DNA of 64,000 nt from Streptomyces populi (GTDB lineage Bacteria; Actinomycetota; Actinomycetes; Streptomycetales; Streptomycetaceae), in NCBI RefSeq assembly GCF_002911015.1, contig NZ_KZ626846.1, forward strand, positions 116,359 through 180,358. The letters run 5' to 3'. The translations under genes were made by a program, and so were the position numbers. Each line of letters opens with the position of its first letter. Positions within the stretch are counted from its first letter, which is position 1. Under the pieces are notes generated by a model that was not told where the DNA came from, searched no databases, and was given only the letters and a program-made list of their open reading frames with translations. Positions 9,390 to 18,530 of this stretch are shown here, one piece after another.

Positions 9390-9519
9390 CGGTGTGCGCG
9401 CGTCGCGACGGCGCCCGATGCGCACGCCATGCACCGGCGCCCGGCGTGCGCGCCATGCGTCGGTGCTCGGCGTGCGCGCCATGCGTCGGTGCTCGGCGTA
9501 CGCGTGTTGTGCCGGTGCG
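9390..9519. repeat. 26-bp tandem repeat array, about five units
   Basis: Units begin at 9390, 9416, 9442, 9468 and 9494. The 9442 and 9468 copies are identical over their full 26 bp; the outer copies have decayed. The period is not a multiple of three, so the array is not a peptide repeat. There are no spacers, which excludes CRISPR. Confidence 0.8.
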
Positions 9520-9795
9520 GGCCAGGGCGCGCGGAGGCCGCAGGGGGTGAACTCCCTTGCTTGCGCGCTCTGTCAGCCGTCCGTGCAAGGGATTCTCTTC
9601 CCCCTGGGGATGGGGGCGGCCTCGACGCGGTCCTTGTGGAGGACCGTGTCGGGCGTGGCGAGGCCCCGGGGCCCACAGGTGACGGCGGGGCCGTTCCGAC
9701 GAGGGGGTTCCGTGGCGGGTCCGGGGCGGTGCGACCGGGAGCCGACCGGGCCGAGAGGGCGCGGCCGACGGGTCCGGCGTGTCGATCGCGTATGC

Positions 9796-9845
9796 CTTCC
9801 CGACCCTTCCCGGCCCTTCCCGGCCCTTCCCGGCCTTTCCCGACC
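9796..9845. repeat. 10-bp tandem repeat, five units
   Basis: Five consecutive decamers related to CTTCCCGGCC; the central three are identical and the outer two each differ by one or two bases. This is probably slippage-derived. Confidence 0.85.
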
Positions 9846-10648
9846 ACTCCGTGCGTTCGAGGTCGCGGGGTGCGCCCGGGAGCCACCGTGACCGGGGCCA
9901 CTTCCGTTTCCGCTTCCGGTGGCAGGTGCCTCTGTCCTCCTCCCTCTGCCGCCCGATCGGCCTCGAGTGTCCGCCGCCCCGGTGCCGCCCCGGTGCCTCC
10001 CCGGCGCTTCCTCGGCGTTGCCGTGTCCGGGTGGCGCCGTCGGTCGTGTGGGGGCCGGTCGGGCGGTGAAGGGGGTGCTCCGGGAGTGGCCGGGTACGGG
10101 TTCCTCGGTCGGTGGCAGCCAGGTCCGGGGGTACCGGAAGGAGGTCGTCCGGGAAGGGGGTGGGGGACGCCCTTATGAGTGGTCTCGTAGGGGAAGGACG
10201 TACGGATGCGCATGAACGTCATCTCGGTGGATGGAAGACGCGGTGCGGCGCGGCCGGGCGGCGGGGGCCGCAGTGCTCCGGCCGGGCACGGGGCTGGTGC
10301 GGCCGCCGGACATGACCGGTCGCCCCTTCCGGGCACTTCTCCGCATGTCGTCGCGAGTCGTTTCGCGTCGTCTGATCATGTGCATACCGTCGGTGACCGG
10401 GTGGCGTCCGCGAGTCGGAGCACCCGCCGTCGGGGCACGCAGGTGCTTCCGGTGTGCCTTCCGGGTGTACTCCCGCATACCTCCTGGCGGAGCGAAGTGG
10501 GCCGGGGGACGGTGGGCGCTCGCGGTGATCGAAACGTGACCGGATACGCTGACTTGAGTGATGGCAGCGACACATCGACAAACCGTGTCATCGACCGAAT
10601 GATCGACCGAGTTCGCCATGTGATCGTCAGCAGACAGGAGAACCTCTC

Positions 10649-11659
10649 GTGACCGTCGTCGGGCCGTTCGGGCTGAGCGTGCGGGACCAGGCTCTCGAAG
10701 CCGATGTCCAGGCCGGATTGGCGGCTGTCGAGGAGGGTTTGCTCGAAGCCACCAAGAGCGAGGTCCCCTTCATCACGGAAGCCGCCCAGCACCTCGTGCG
10801 GGCGGGCGGGAAGCGGTTCAGGCCGCTGCTCGTGATGCTCGCCGCACAGTTCGGCGACCCCTACGCGCCGGGTGTCGTGCCCTCGGCCGTGGTCGTCGAG
10901 CTGACCCATCTCGCCACGCTGTACCACGACGACGTGATGGACGAGGCCGAGGTCCGGCGCGGGGTGGCCAGCGCCAACGCCCGCTGGGGCAACTCGCTGG
11001 CCGTCCTCACCGGCGACTTCCTCTTCGCCCGTGCTTCCTACATCCTGGCCGACCTCGGACCCGAGGCCGTCCGCATCCAGGCCGAGGCGTTCGAGCGGTT
11101 GGTGACCGGGCAGATCCTGGAGACCGCGGGGCCGCGCGACGGCCGCGACCCGGTCGATCACTACCTCGACGTGCTCGGCGGCAAGACCGGGTCGCTGGTC
11201 GCGGTCGCGTGCCGGTTCGGCGCGATGATGTCGGGCGCCGACGAGACGGTCGTGGACGTGCTGACGCAGTACGGCGAGCGGCTGGGCGTCGCCTTCCAGC
11301 TCGCGGACGACGTCCTCGACATCGCGTCCGACTCGCACGAGTCCGGCAAGACGCCGGGCACGGACCTGCGCGAGGGCATCGCCACGCTGCCGGTGCTGCG
11401 GCTGCGCGAGCGCGCCGAGCGGCTGGGGCTCGCCGAGGACATCGCGCTGTGCGAGCTGCTGGAATCCGACCTGACGGACGACGCGCGGCACGCGGAGGCG
11501 CTGGCCCGGCTGCGGGAGCACCCCGCCCTGGAGCAGGCGCGCCGGGACACCGTGCGCTACGCGGAGGAGGCGCGCGCCGCGCTGGCCCCGCTGCGTGAGT
11601 GCGACGCGAAGGCCGCACTGGTGGAGCTGGTGGACGCCGTGGTGCACCGGGCGGGCTGA
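10649..11659 (+). CDS. Polyprenyl diphosphate synthase (trans-isoprenyl transferase)
   Basis: This 336-residue soluble enzyme condenses allylic diphosphate with isopentenyl diphosphate. The first Asp-rich motif DDVMD is at residues 94-98 and the second, DDVLD, at 220-224. GGKRFRPLL lies near residue 53 and GKTGSLVA supplies the conserved Lys. Length and motif spacing match bacterial heptaprenyl to nonaprenyl synthases (HepB/IspB/SdsA class). A menaquinone side-chain role is therefore likely and fits the neighbouring quinone-reducing nuo genes. The GTG start has AGGAG 8 nt upstream. The gene stands alone. Confidence 0.92.
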   Translation: MTVVGPFGLSVRDQALEADVQAGLAAVEEGLLEATKSEVPFITEAAQHLVRAGGKRFRPLLVMLAAQFGDPYAPGVVPSAVVVELTHLATLYHDDVMDEAEVRRGVASANARWGNSLAVLTGDFLFARASYILADLGPEAVRIQAEAFERLVTGQILETAGPRDGRDPVDHYLDVLGGKTGSLVAVACRFGAMMSGADETVVDVLTQYGERLGVAFQLADDVLDIASDSHESGKTPGTDLREGIATLPVLRLRERAERLGLAEDIALCELLESDLTDDARHAEALARLREHPALEQARRDTVRYAEEARAALAPLRECDAKAALVELVDAVVHRAG

Positions 11660-12001
11660 GACGCCCTCGGGTGGATCACGGTCCATGAGCCGACCGGGAC
11701 ACCGTCTCGCGGCACGCCGGCCACGGGGCCGACCGAGTCCGTCCCCGGGTCCACCGGTACGGATCGGACCGGCCCGCGTCGCCGGGTCGGGCGGGACCGC
11801 CTCCGTCTCCGCGTCGCCGGGTCGGCCGAGTCCGTCCCCGGGTCCACCAAGGACGGAACGGGCCGTTCCCGTGCCACCGGGCCGACCGGATCCGTTTTCG
11901 GGTCCGCCCCGGGTCCACCGGTACCGATCGGACCGGCCCCGTGCGTGCCGGGCACCGTCGGCCTCGGTTCCGGGATCGCCCGGGTGCGGCCGGGGCGGTT
12001 G
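11660..12001. repeat. Intergenic region with diverged direct repeats
   Basis: This 342-bp gap lies between the convergent prenyl synthase and lipoprotein genes. Sequences centred on CCGAGTCCGTCCCCGGGTCC recur at about 11733, 11826 and, decayed, 11885. A longer block containing GGTACGGATCGGACCGG at about 11756 recurs almost unchanged near 11919. No coding sequence is supported. Confidence 0.65.
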
Positions 12002-12595
12002 TCAGTACCCTCCGCCACCTCCCGTGCCGGTGGTGGCCGGAGCCGGTGCCGACGACGTCGAGGCGGGTGTGGTGATCTTCGCTCCGCTGGGTGTGACGGC
12101 CCACCACGTCCCGTCCACTCCCTGGCCGTACGGCTCCTTCGGCTCGTCGTCCTTGGCGTACCGGTAGAGGGGCCAGCCGGCGAGGGTGATCTGAGTGCTG
12201 CCGTCGTTGCGCTTCACCGTGGAGACCAGGCTCTTGTCGATGCCCTTCGTGGTCACCGAGCCCTGGTTCGTGGTCGTGGCCGCGGGCCAGAGCGCGGCGC
12301 AGGTGCTGTAACAGCTGACCTTGGTCGGGTTCGCCGAGTCCGCGTCGAAGCGGTACAGGACGTACCCCTTGCCGTCGGTCACGACCGTGCCCAGTTTCGC
12401 GATGTTGGCGGTGGTCAGCATCGAGGTCGCCGATCCCGTGGCGGCTTTCTGCGTCGAGCCGCTGTTCTGCGGAGTGCTGGTCTTGCTGCTGCTGCCGCCG
12501 CTTCCGCCGCCTCCCCCTCCGCATCCGGCGAGCGCGAGCGCCAGGACGGCGGCGCCCGTGGCGGCGTATCCCGTGACGTGCCTGATGGCGACCAT
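12002..12595 (-). CDS. Lipoprotein with COG4315-type repeats
   Basis: The 197-residue precursor has the lipobox LALAGC with the lipidated Cys at residue 25, followed by a Gly/Ser/Thr linker. The body contains two copies of the secreted-repeat motif (PF03640): TDGKGYVLYRFDADSANPTK followed by CYSTCAALWP, and ITLAGWPLYRYAKDDEP followed by GTWWAVTPSG. Such proteins sit on the outer face of the actinomycete membrane; their function is unknown, and a redox or metal role has been suggested for relatives. ATG 12595 has GAGGAA 6 nt upstream. It is divergent from the CHRD protein gene. Confidence 0.9.
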   Translation of the reverse strand: MVAIRHVTGYAATGAAVLALALAGCGGGGGGSGGSSSKTSTPQNSGSTQKAATGSATSMLTTANIAKLGTVVTDGKGYVLYRFDADSANPTKVSCYSTCAALWPAATTTNQGSVTTKGIDKSLVSTVKRNDGSTQITLAGWPLYRYAKDDEPKEPYGQGVDGTWWAVTPSGAKITTPASTSSAPAPATTGTGGGGGY

Positions 12596-12835
12596 GGCGA
12601 TTCCTCGATCCTTTGATCCCTGGAGTGCCGGACGATCCGATCGCTGCCACCCGTAAGTACGGATTCGAGCCGTTTTCTACTCGAATGGCCGCCGCATTCG
12701 AGAGCTTCGATCGGTGCGAGGTCATGTGACCGGCGCCACAAGATTGCAATGAGTGCCGGGTCGGATCGTTTCCGTAGTCACGCACGGAAGCTGACGCAGG
12801 GGACGTCGGCCGATGTACGGGGAGGAACCGGAACC

Positions 12836-13897
12836 ATGGGATCGAACGGATCGAACGGATCGAGCGTCACGTTCACGGCGCGCCGCACCGGCGTGGTCCT
12901 GGCCAGCGTCGCGGTGGCCGCCGCGACGGGAGTCGCCGCGGCCGTAGTCCCGGCGGTCGCCGTCGGCCACGGCGCTCACGGCGGGAGCGGAGTCGTGCAC
13001 CGGCACGGGAGCGGTGCCGCGCGCGACCGGGGGAGCGACGGGCGGGCCGTCGTCACGAGTCACGCGGTCGTGGGCGGCAGCGGCGGCACCGTCCTCGCCG
13101 CGAGCCTGCGCCGTGCCGCCGAGGTGCCTGTCCAGGGCGCCCCCGCCGTCGGTGACCCGGACGGCACGGCGCTGGAGTTCATCAAGGTCGAGGGCGACAA
13201 GGTGTCCGTCGCCGTCACCTGGCGCGGTACCGGAAGGCCCACGCTGCTCCACATCCACCAGGGCGCCAAGGGTGCCGACGGCGACGTGAGGATCGACTTC
13301 GGCGGGCTGCTCGACCGGATCAAGGGCCACAGCGTGGTCGGAACCGTCGAGGTCGAGGACGCGGGCCTGCTCGACAAGCTGAAGACCGACCCCGGTTCCT
13401 TCTACACCGACCTCCACACCACGAAGTTCCCGGGCGGAGCCGTCCGGGGACAGCTCCACAAGGTGACGGGCACCTTCGACTTCCGTGACGCCCTGCGCAA
13501 CTTCCAGGAGTCCGTGGTCGAGGGCGAACAGATCTACGAGTGCAAGGCGGCCGAGTCGGGTGGCTACGCCTTCGCCCAGCGCGATGTGGCCGCACGGCTC
13601 GGCGGTCGCATCGCTCACTCGTTCGTGAAGCCCAACTCCGGTACCCCGCAGTGGATCGCGCCCGACCGCAGCGCCGTCACCGGGGCGTTGGTCGCGAAGA
13701 CCCCGAACGGCGCGGCGAACATCCCCGAGCTCGACCTCCGGGCCACGCAGTCCGGCAGGGGACGCGGCCTGCTGGCCGGCACGCAGGAGATCCTGCGCCT
13801 GAACACCGTGGGCGGCGTCGCCCCGGCCGGCCCCTGCTCGCCGGGCACGGTCGTGGCAGTCCCCTACCGCGCGGACTACGTGTTCGTGCAGCGCTGA
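12836..13897 (+). CDS. Exported CHRD-domain plus DUF3455 protein
   Basis: The 353-residue product has a hydrophobic export segment at residues 18-44. A CHRD (chordin-like) domain follows at about 87-212, with TLLHIHQGAKGADGDVRIDF and KFPGGAVRGQL. Residues about 225-353 form a DUF3455-like domain (ECKAAESGGYAFAQRDV, HSFVKPNSGTPQWIAPDRSAV, LNTVGGVAP). Both domains are extracytoplasmic beta-folds of unknown biochemical function. The fusion of the two is notable. ATG 12836 directly follows the near-perfect ribosome binding site GGAGGAACC. Translation could in principle start further upstream, but no signal supports that. Confidence 0.88.
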   Translation: MGSNGSNGSSVTFTARRTGVVLASVAVAAATGVAAAVVPAVAVGHGAHGGSGVVHRHGSGAARDRGSDGRAVVTSHAVVGGSGGTVLAASLRRAAEVPVQGAPAVGDPDGTALEFIKVEGDKVSVAVTWRGTGRPTLLHIHQGAKGADGDVRIDFGGLLDRIKGHSVVGTVEVEDAGLLDKLKTDPGSFYTDLHTTKFPGGAVRGQLHKVTGTFDFRDALRNFQESVVEGEQIYECKAAESGGYAFAQRDVAARLGGRIAHSFVKPNSGTPQWIAPDRSAVTGALVAKTPNGAANIPELDLRATQSGRGRGLLAGTQEILRLNTVGGVAPAGPCSPGTVVAVPYRADYVFVQR

Positions 13898-13938
13898 GCC
13901 GAGCGGTGGACCACGTGTTCGTGCAGCGGTGGCCCGCC
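13872..13938 (+). repeat. Short direct duplication at the end of the CHRD gene
   Basis: The last codons of the gene (ACGTGTTCGTGCAGCG) recur almost exactly about 37 bp later, beyond the stop codon. This looks like a local tandem duplication that left a non-coding copy of the 3' end. Confidence 0.6.
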
Positions 13939-14187
13939 GGGAAACCGGCCGGCCCGCGACCGGGCGGTGTCCCCCGCGAGCGACCCTTACGGGTCCGGTG
14001 GAGGCACCGCCCTCTCACGTCATACCGCAGGACTACGCGCAGTTGAGTCCGGGGGTTGACGCTTTCATCCGGCGTATTTGGTCAGATGGAGAACACCACT
14101 CCTCACCGGACAGGGTGAGAATGGCGGCTTGGGAGTGGAGCACGGAACGAGGGCAGGGCCGCCGCCGACGACGGAGGTAAGGCACAC

Positions 14188-15462
14188 ATGGCACCGTACG
14201 AAACCGACGACAGCGCGAGGGCCGCGGAGGCCGACGACAGGCTCGCCGGGCGACGCAAGGCCGCGCGGTACGTCGTTCCGGTCGCGGTGGTGGGGGTGGC
14301 GGCGGCGACGATCGGACTCGTCCCGGCGCTCGCCGACTCCGGAGACCCCGACCTGCCGAAGATCAGCGCGCAGCAACTCATCGAGAAGATCGCCAAGTCG
14401 GACGTCCAGCAGCTGTCCGGCACGGTCAAGATCAGCACCGATCTGGGGCTTCCCGACCTGGGCGGGCTGGAGAGCGGCCTGCTGTCCGGCGCGGCCGAGG
14501 GCCACGGCGATTCCTCCGCCGACCCGCAGTCCAAGCTGCTCGAACTGGCCTCGGGCACGCACACGCTCCGCGTCGCGGCCGACGGCCCGGACAGGGGCAA
14601 GGTCTCTCTCCTGGACAACGCCTCCGAGTACAGCGTCATCCACAACGGCAAGGACGTGTGGGGGTACGACAGCAAGTCGAACGAGGTGTTCCACTCGACG
14701 TCTCCCGACTCCGGACACGCCGGCGAGGGCGCCGGGGGCAAGGCGCCGCGGGACGTCCCGGCCACCCCCAAGGACTTCGCCGACGAGGCCCTCAAGTCCG
14801 TGGACGACACGACCTCCGTGACGGTCGACGGCACCGCGCACGTCGCGGGCCGCGACGCCTACAAGCTGGTCATCAAGCCCCGGCAGTCCGGCACCACGGT
14901 CGGCGCCATCAGCATCGCGGTGGACGCGAAGACCGGGCTGCCGCTGAAGTTCACGCTGACCCCGGCGAGCGGGGGCGCGGCCGTCGTGGACGCGGGCTTC
15001 ACCCAGGTCGACTTCTCCCGGCCGGCCGCGTCGACGTTCGCCTTCACCCCGCCGAAGGGCGCGAAGGTCACCGAGGGCGACGACCTGAAGGACGCGAAGG
15101 GCGGCGAGTCGAAGGACACGAAGGGCGACGGTCCGAAGCGCCTGGAGAAGGAATGGCGGAAGGGTCACGAGGGGACGGCCGACGCCCCCGGCGGTCCGAA
15201 GACCATCGGCGAGGGCTGGAACTCGATCATCGTGCTCGAGACCGGTGGCAAGGGGATGCCGACCGGCGCGTCCGGTTCGACCGGCAACAGCGACGTCGAC
15301 GGGTTCCTGAACTCCCTCGGCGACCACGTCACCGGTAAGTTCGGCTCGGGCACGGTCTTCTCAACCCGCCTGGTCAACGCGCTGATCACGGACGACGGCA
15401 AGGTGTACGCCGGTGCCGTCACCAAGGCCGCGCTGGTGAAGGCGGCGAACGCGGCCCAGTAG
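14188..15462 (+). CDS. Membrane-anchored LolA-like / DUF2092-type protein
   Basis: The 424-residue protein has a cytoplasmic Arg/Ala-rich start, one membrane segment at about residues 27-47, and an extracytoplasmic LolA-like beta domain. Family-like motifs include LPKISAQQLIEKIAKSDVQQLSGTVKI, TLRVAADGPDRGKVSLLDN and the C-terminal ASTFAFTPPKGAKV. A charged linker and about 110 further residues follow. Actinobacterial relatives are thought to bind lipid or lipoprotein ligands at the outer membrane face. GGAGG lies upstream. Only 32 bp separate it from the ABC genes, so the three probably form an operon in which this protein is the substrate-handling partner. Confidence 0.87.
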   Translation: MAPYETDDSARAAEADDRLAGRRKAARYVVPVAVVGVAAATIGLVPALADSGDPDLPKISAQQLIEKIAKSDVQQLSGTVKISTDLGLPDLGGLESGLLSGAAEGHGDSSADPQSKLLELASGTHTLRVAADGPDRGKVSLLDNASEYSVIHNGKDVWGYDSKSNEVFHSTSPDSGHAGEGAGGKAPRDVPATPKDFADEALKSVDDTTSVTVDGTAHVAGRDAYKLVIKPRQSGTTVGAISIAVDAKTGLPLKFTLTPASGGAAVVDAGFTQVDFSRPAASTFAFTPPKGAKVTEGDDLKDAKGGESKDTKGDGPKRLEKEWRKGHEGTADAPGGPKTIGEGWNSIIVLETGGKGMPTGASGSTGNSDVDGFLNSLGDHVTGKFGSGTVFSTRLVNALITDDGKVYAGAVTKAALVKAANAAQ

Positions 15463-15494
15463 GCCCAGTCAGGCGAACCGAACCGAGGGAGCCC

Positions 15495-16556
15495 ATGGAG
15501 GAGCTGTCCGCCGACGAGCCCGGTCCGGCGCGGGCCTCGGGCGCCGTCGTCCCCGCGGGGCGGACGGGGAGCGCCCGTCCGGAGCCGGCCCGGGAGCCGG
15601 GAGGCACCGGCGCCGTGCCCGCCGAGGACGCGGTGATCGCCACCCGCGCGCTGAGCAAGCGGTACCGCGGCGGACAGCTCGCCGTCGACGGCCTGGACCT
15701 CACCGTCCCGGCGGGCAGCGTCTTCGGCTTCCTCGGACCCAACGGCTCGGGAAAGACCACCACCATCCGCATGCTGATGGGCCTGATCGAGCCGACCTCG
15801 GGCACGGCGAGCGTGCTGGGGCGGCCCATGCCCCGGTCCGCGCGCGCCGTGCTCCCGCACGTCGGGGCGCTGATCGAGGGCCCCGCCCTGTACGGCTTCC
15901 TCTCCGGGCGGGACAACCTCCTTCGGTACGACGCCGCGGACCCGACCGCCGATCCCCGGACCCGCAGGGCACGCGTCGGGACCGCGCTGGACCGGGTCGG
16001 ACTGTCCGCCGCCGCGGGGAAGAAGGCGAAGGCGTACTCCCTGGGCATGAAACAGCGGCTCGGACTCGCGGCCGCGCTGCTCCAGCCCCGCCGCCTGCTC
16101 GTCCTGGACGAGCCGACCAACGGCCTCGACCCGCAGGGGATGCGCGAGATCCGCGCCCTGGTGCGGGAACTGGCCTCCGACGGCACGACCGTCTTCCTCT
16201 CCTCGCACCTCCTGGACGAGATCGAGCAGGTCTGCACCCACGCGGCCGTGATGGCCCAGGGGCGGCTCATCGTCCAGGGCCCGGTGGCCGACCTCGCGGC
16301 CGGTGCGCGGAGCCGGCTGGTGGTGACCACCCCGGACACCGGGGACGCGGCCCGGATCCTCAAGGAGCAGGGCGTCACCGATCTCGTCGTGACCGAGACG
16401 GGAGTGACCGCGGAGCCCCCCGACCGGGAGCCCGCGGAACTGAACGCGGCGTTGGTCACGGCGGGCGTCCGGGTCCGCGGCTTCGGGATCGAACGGGCCT
16501 CGCTGGAGGACGCGTTCGTGGCGCTGACCGGGGAGGGTTTCGATGTCGCGGGCTGA
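15495..16556 (+). CDS. ABC transporter ATP-binding protein
   Basis: The 353-residue nucleotide-binding subunit has Walker A GPNGSGKT at residues 81-88, signature SLGMKQRLGLAAALL, Walker B RLLVLDEPTNGLDPQG, and the H-loop in VFLSSHLLDEIEQV. About 45 extra N-terminal residues (Ala/Pro/Gly-rich) precede the domain, and a C-terminal regulatory domain follows, as in DrrA/CcmA-type exporters. It energises the permease encoded by the next gene, with which it overlaps by 14 nt. Confidence 0.94.
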   Translation: MEELSADEPGPARASGAVVPAGRTGSARPEPAREPGGTGAVPAEDAVIATRALSKRYRGGQLAVDGLDLTVPAGSVFGFLGPNGSGKTTTIRMLMGLIEPTSGTASVLGRPMPRSARAVLPHVGALIEGPALYGFLSGRDNLLRYDAADPTADPRTRRARVGTALDRVGLSAAAGKKAKAYSLGMKQRLGLAAALLQPRRLLVLDEPTNGLDPQGMREIRALVRELASDGTTVFLSSHLLDEIEQVCTHAAVMAQGRLIVQGPVADLAAGARSRLVVTTPDTGDAARILKEQGVTDLVVTETGVTAEPPDREPAELNAALVTAGVRVRGFGIERASLEDAFVALTGEGFDVAG

Positions 16557-17508
16557 GAGTCCCCCGAAGAGGGATGCGAAGACGGAGAACGCGAGGCCGA
16601 TGGCGACACCGACGGACCAGGGAGCGGCCCGGAAGACGGGCCCGGATCCGAGGACCGGACGCGGGCCGAGCCCGCTGTGGACACTCGGCCTCTTCCGCGA
16701 CGAACTCGTCACCACCTTCCGCCGCTGGCGGACGATCGCGCTGCTCGGCGTGCTCGCGGCCGTGCCGGTCCTCATCGGTGTCGCCGTGAAGATCGAGACG
16801 AGAGGCGGCTCGAGCGCGGGCGGTGGCGGGGGTGAGGGCCCCGCGTTCATCGCGCAGATCACCAACAACGGCCTGTTCCTGGTGTTCACCGGGCTGGCCG
16901 CGACCCTCCCCTTCTTCCTGCCGATGGCGATCGGTGTCATCGCGGGCGACGCGATCGCCGGCGAGGCCAACGCCGGCACCCTGCGCTACCTCCTCGTCGC
17001 GCCCGCCGGCCGTACGCGGCTGCTGCTCACGAAGTACGCGACGACGATGACGTTCTGCCTGGTGGCGACCCTGGTGGTGGCGGTCTCGGCGTTCGCGGTG
17101 GGGGCCCTGCTGTTCCCGTTGGGCGAGCTGACGACGATCTCCGGGACCCGCATCGGTTTCGCCGAGGGGCTCGGCCGGGCGCTGCTCATCGCCCTCGTCG
17201 TCGCCGCGTCACTGACCGGTGTCGCCGCGCTCGGCCTGTTCGTCTCCACCCTCACCAACAGCGGCATCGCGGCCATGGCGACGACGGTCGGCCTCCTGAT
17301 CACCGTCCAGATCCTCGACCAGATCCCCCAGTTGCACGCGCTCCAGCCGTACTTCTTCTCCCACTACTGGCTGTCCTTCGCCGACCTCATGCGCGACCCC
17401 GTCTACTGGGACGGCCTGGTCCGCGACCTCGGCCTCCAGGGCCTGTACGTCGCCGTGTTCGGGTCGGCCGCGTGGGCGCGGTTCACGACGAAGGACATCA
17501 CCGCCTGA
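16543..17508 (+). CDS. ABC transporter permease
   Basis: This 321-residue ABC-2-type integral membrane subunit starts at an ATG inside the last codons of the ATPase gene. After a hydrophilic 50-residue N-terminus there are about six membrane segments. A large extracytoplasmic loop sits between the first two, and the motif DAIAGEANAGTLRYLLVAPAGRTRLL is typical of ABC-2 permeases. Together with the preceding genes it should form an exporter whose substrate is unknown. It ends 8 bp before a convergent gene. Confidence 0.92.
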   Translation: MSRAESPPKRDAKTENARPMATPTDQGAARKTGPDPRTGRGPSPLWTLGLFRDELVTTFRRWRTIALLGVLAAVPVLIGVAVKIETRGGSSAGGGGGEGPAFIAQITNNGLFLVFTGLAATLPFFLPMAIGVIAGDAIAGEANAGTLRYLLVAPAGRTRLLLTKYATTMTFCLVATLVVAVSAFAVGALLFPLGELTTISGTRIGFAEGLGRALLIALVVAASLTGVAALGLFVSTLTNSGIAAMATTVGLLITVQILDQIPQLHALQPYFFSHYWLSFADLMRDPVYWDGLVRDLGLQGLYVAVFGSAAWARFTTKDITA

Positions 17509-17516
17509 GCGGCACG

Positions 17517-18101
17517 TCACCGCTCGTACGGGAAACGGGCGAGCGGTGCTTCCCGCGCGAAGAAGGTCTTCGCGCGCGTCAGCGCCCCGGTGTCGTTCAG
17601 CACGTCGCCGCGCCTGCTGCCGTTCCCGAGCAGGACCCCGCCGAAGCGCATCCCCATGTAGGCGGCGGAGTGGTTCAGCGTACCGATCAGGGGGTCGGCG
17701 ACCTCCTGCTCCTCGTGCGCGAGCACGGTGACACCCCACAGGGTGCGCCCGGCCAGGGTGGCCTTGAAGTCGAGGCCGGGCGTGCGCAGCCAGCCCGACC
17801 AGTGGTCCAGGTAGCGCTTGGTCAGCCCGGACACCGAGTACCAGTACAGCGGTGAGGCGATCACGATGTCGGTGGCGTCGAGCGTGGCGTCGAGCAGCAT
17901 GCCCTCCGTGCCCGAGGCGGGAGGACGCACGTGATCGCTGTCCCGGCGCAGGTCCGCGAAGTCGGGGAGCGGGTGCTCGGCCAGGGACAGCCAGCGCTGC
18001 TCCGTGCCGGGGGGCAGTTGTTCGGCGGCCCTGCGGGCCAGGGTCTCGGTGTTGCCGCCGGTGCGGCTGCTGCCGAGCAGGAACAGGAATCGGCGGGTCA
18101 T
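17517..18101 (-). CDS. NAD(P)H-dependent FMN/quinone reductase (flavodoxin fold)
   Basis: The 194-residue flavoprotein has the N-terminal flavin phosphate loop FLLGSSRTGGNTE, the ASPLYWYSVSGLTKRYLDHW segment of NADPH-dependent FMN reductases, and the usual length. It should reduce quinones or flavins in the cytoplasm. ATG 18101 follows AGGGGGAACC. A good sigma-HrdB-like promoter lies 43-71 bp upstream. It marks the left border of the accessory block. Confidence 0.9.
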   Translation of the reverse strand: MTRRFLFLLGSSRTGGNTETLARRAAEQLPPGTEQRWLSLAEHPLPDFADLRRDSDHVRPPASGTEGMLLDATLDATDIVIASPLYWYSVSGLTKRYLDHWSGWLRTPGLDFKATLAGRTLWGVTVLAHEEQEVADPLIGTLNHSAAYMGMRFGGVLLGNGSRRGDVLNDTGALTRAKTFFAREAPLARFPYER

Positions 18102-18143
18102 GGTTCCCCCTGAGATACGTCGGCGCCCATCACTTGCGTGAAC

Positions 18144-18172
18144 AATATATGCACACGCATCTACCTGTCCAG
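18144..18172 (-). promoter_or_regulatory. Probable housekeeping promoter of the flavin reductase gene
   Basis: On the minus strand a -35 element CTGGAC (18172-18167) and a -10 element TATATT (18149-18144) are separated by exactly 17 bp. This gives an expected leader of roughly 35 nt. The -10 sits in an imperfect palindrome (GTGAACAATATATGCACAC on the plus strand), which suggests a repressor site. Confidence 0.6.
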
Positions 18173-18530
18173 GGCCCCGCCCCGACCAGAGACCCCCGTC
18201 CGGCCCGCGCCCGCCCCCACAAGCTTCTTTCGCCCCCTCCGCCCCTACCCTCCCCCGAGGTCTCGGCTTCTCCCCCAGCCTTCGGCCGGGAGGGACCCCC
18301 AGACCAGGGGGAACCCCCATCGCCCCCGGGGGCTCCGCCCCGGACCCCGCTCCTCAAACGCCGGAGGGGCCGAAACCTTCCCACTGGAACCTTCCCGGAG
18401 TGTGCCCGCACCCGGGATCCGGCGTGAGGGGCCGTGCCGGTACATCGATGCCCGTCGCCACCGACGCCCACATCCCTGTCCGACGGCGACGGGCTGATGC
18501 ACCGGCACGGCCCCGCCCCACCCACCGGTC
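18173..18530. other. Intergenic region with a Streptomyces REP-like sequence
   Basis: This 358-bp gap separates the flavin reductase from the accessory block. It contains an inverted-repeat-rich stretch at 18266-18315 and, at 18328-18370, one copy of the widespread Streptomyces intergenic element (see that entry). No gene is supported. Confidence 0.6.
18328..18370. repeat. REP-like intergenic element, copy 1
   Basis: The sequence contains GGGGCTCCGCCCCGGACCCC followed by GCTCCTCAAACGCCGGAGGG. The same 43-bp stretch occurs at 25963-26005 with almost no change. Each half is an inverted repeat. I recognise it as a repeat found very often between Streptomyces genes, probably acting as a terminator-like hairpin. 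Confidence 0.8.

Larger units (their letters stand above)
8896..10648. other. Large intergenic region with repeats, no supported gene
   Basis: The 1.75-kb gap lies between the divergent transglycosylase leader and the prenyl synthase gene. Long open frames run through it on both strands, but they overlap each other, change reading frame without pattern, are dominated by Arg/Pro/Ala and lack ribosome binding sites. I therefore call none. It holds a 26-bp tandem array (9390-9519) and a 10-bp array (9796-9845). The last 150 bp must contain the prenyl synthase promoter. Confidence 0.6.

Noticed and set aside
9390..9519. Possible CRISPR array
   Set aside because: The 26-bp units are directly adjacent with no spacers, and there are no cas genes nearby.
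8870..10336. A 488-codon minus-strand open frame across the repeat-rich gap
   Set aside because: It is composed of Arg/Pro/Ala/Thr, runs through the riboswitch leader and the tandem arrays, overlaps other equally long frames and has no ribosome binding site.
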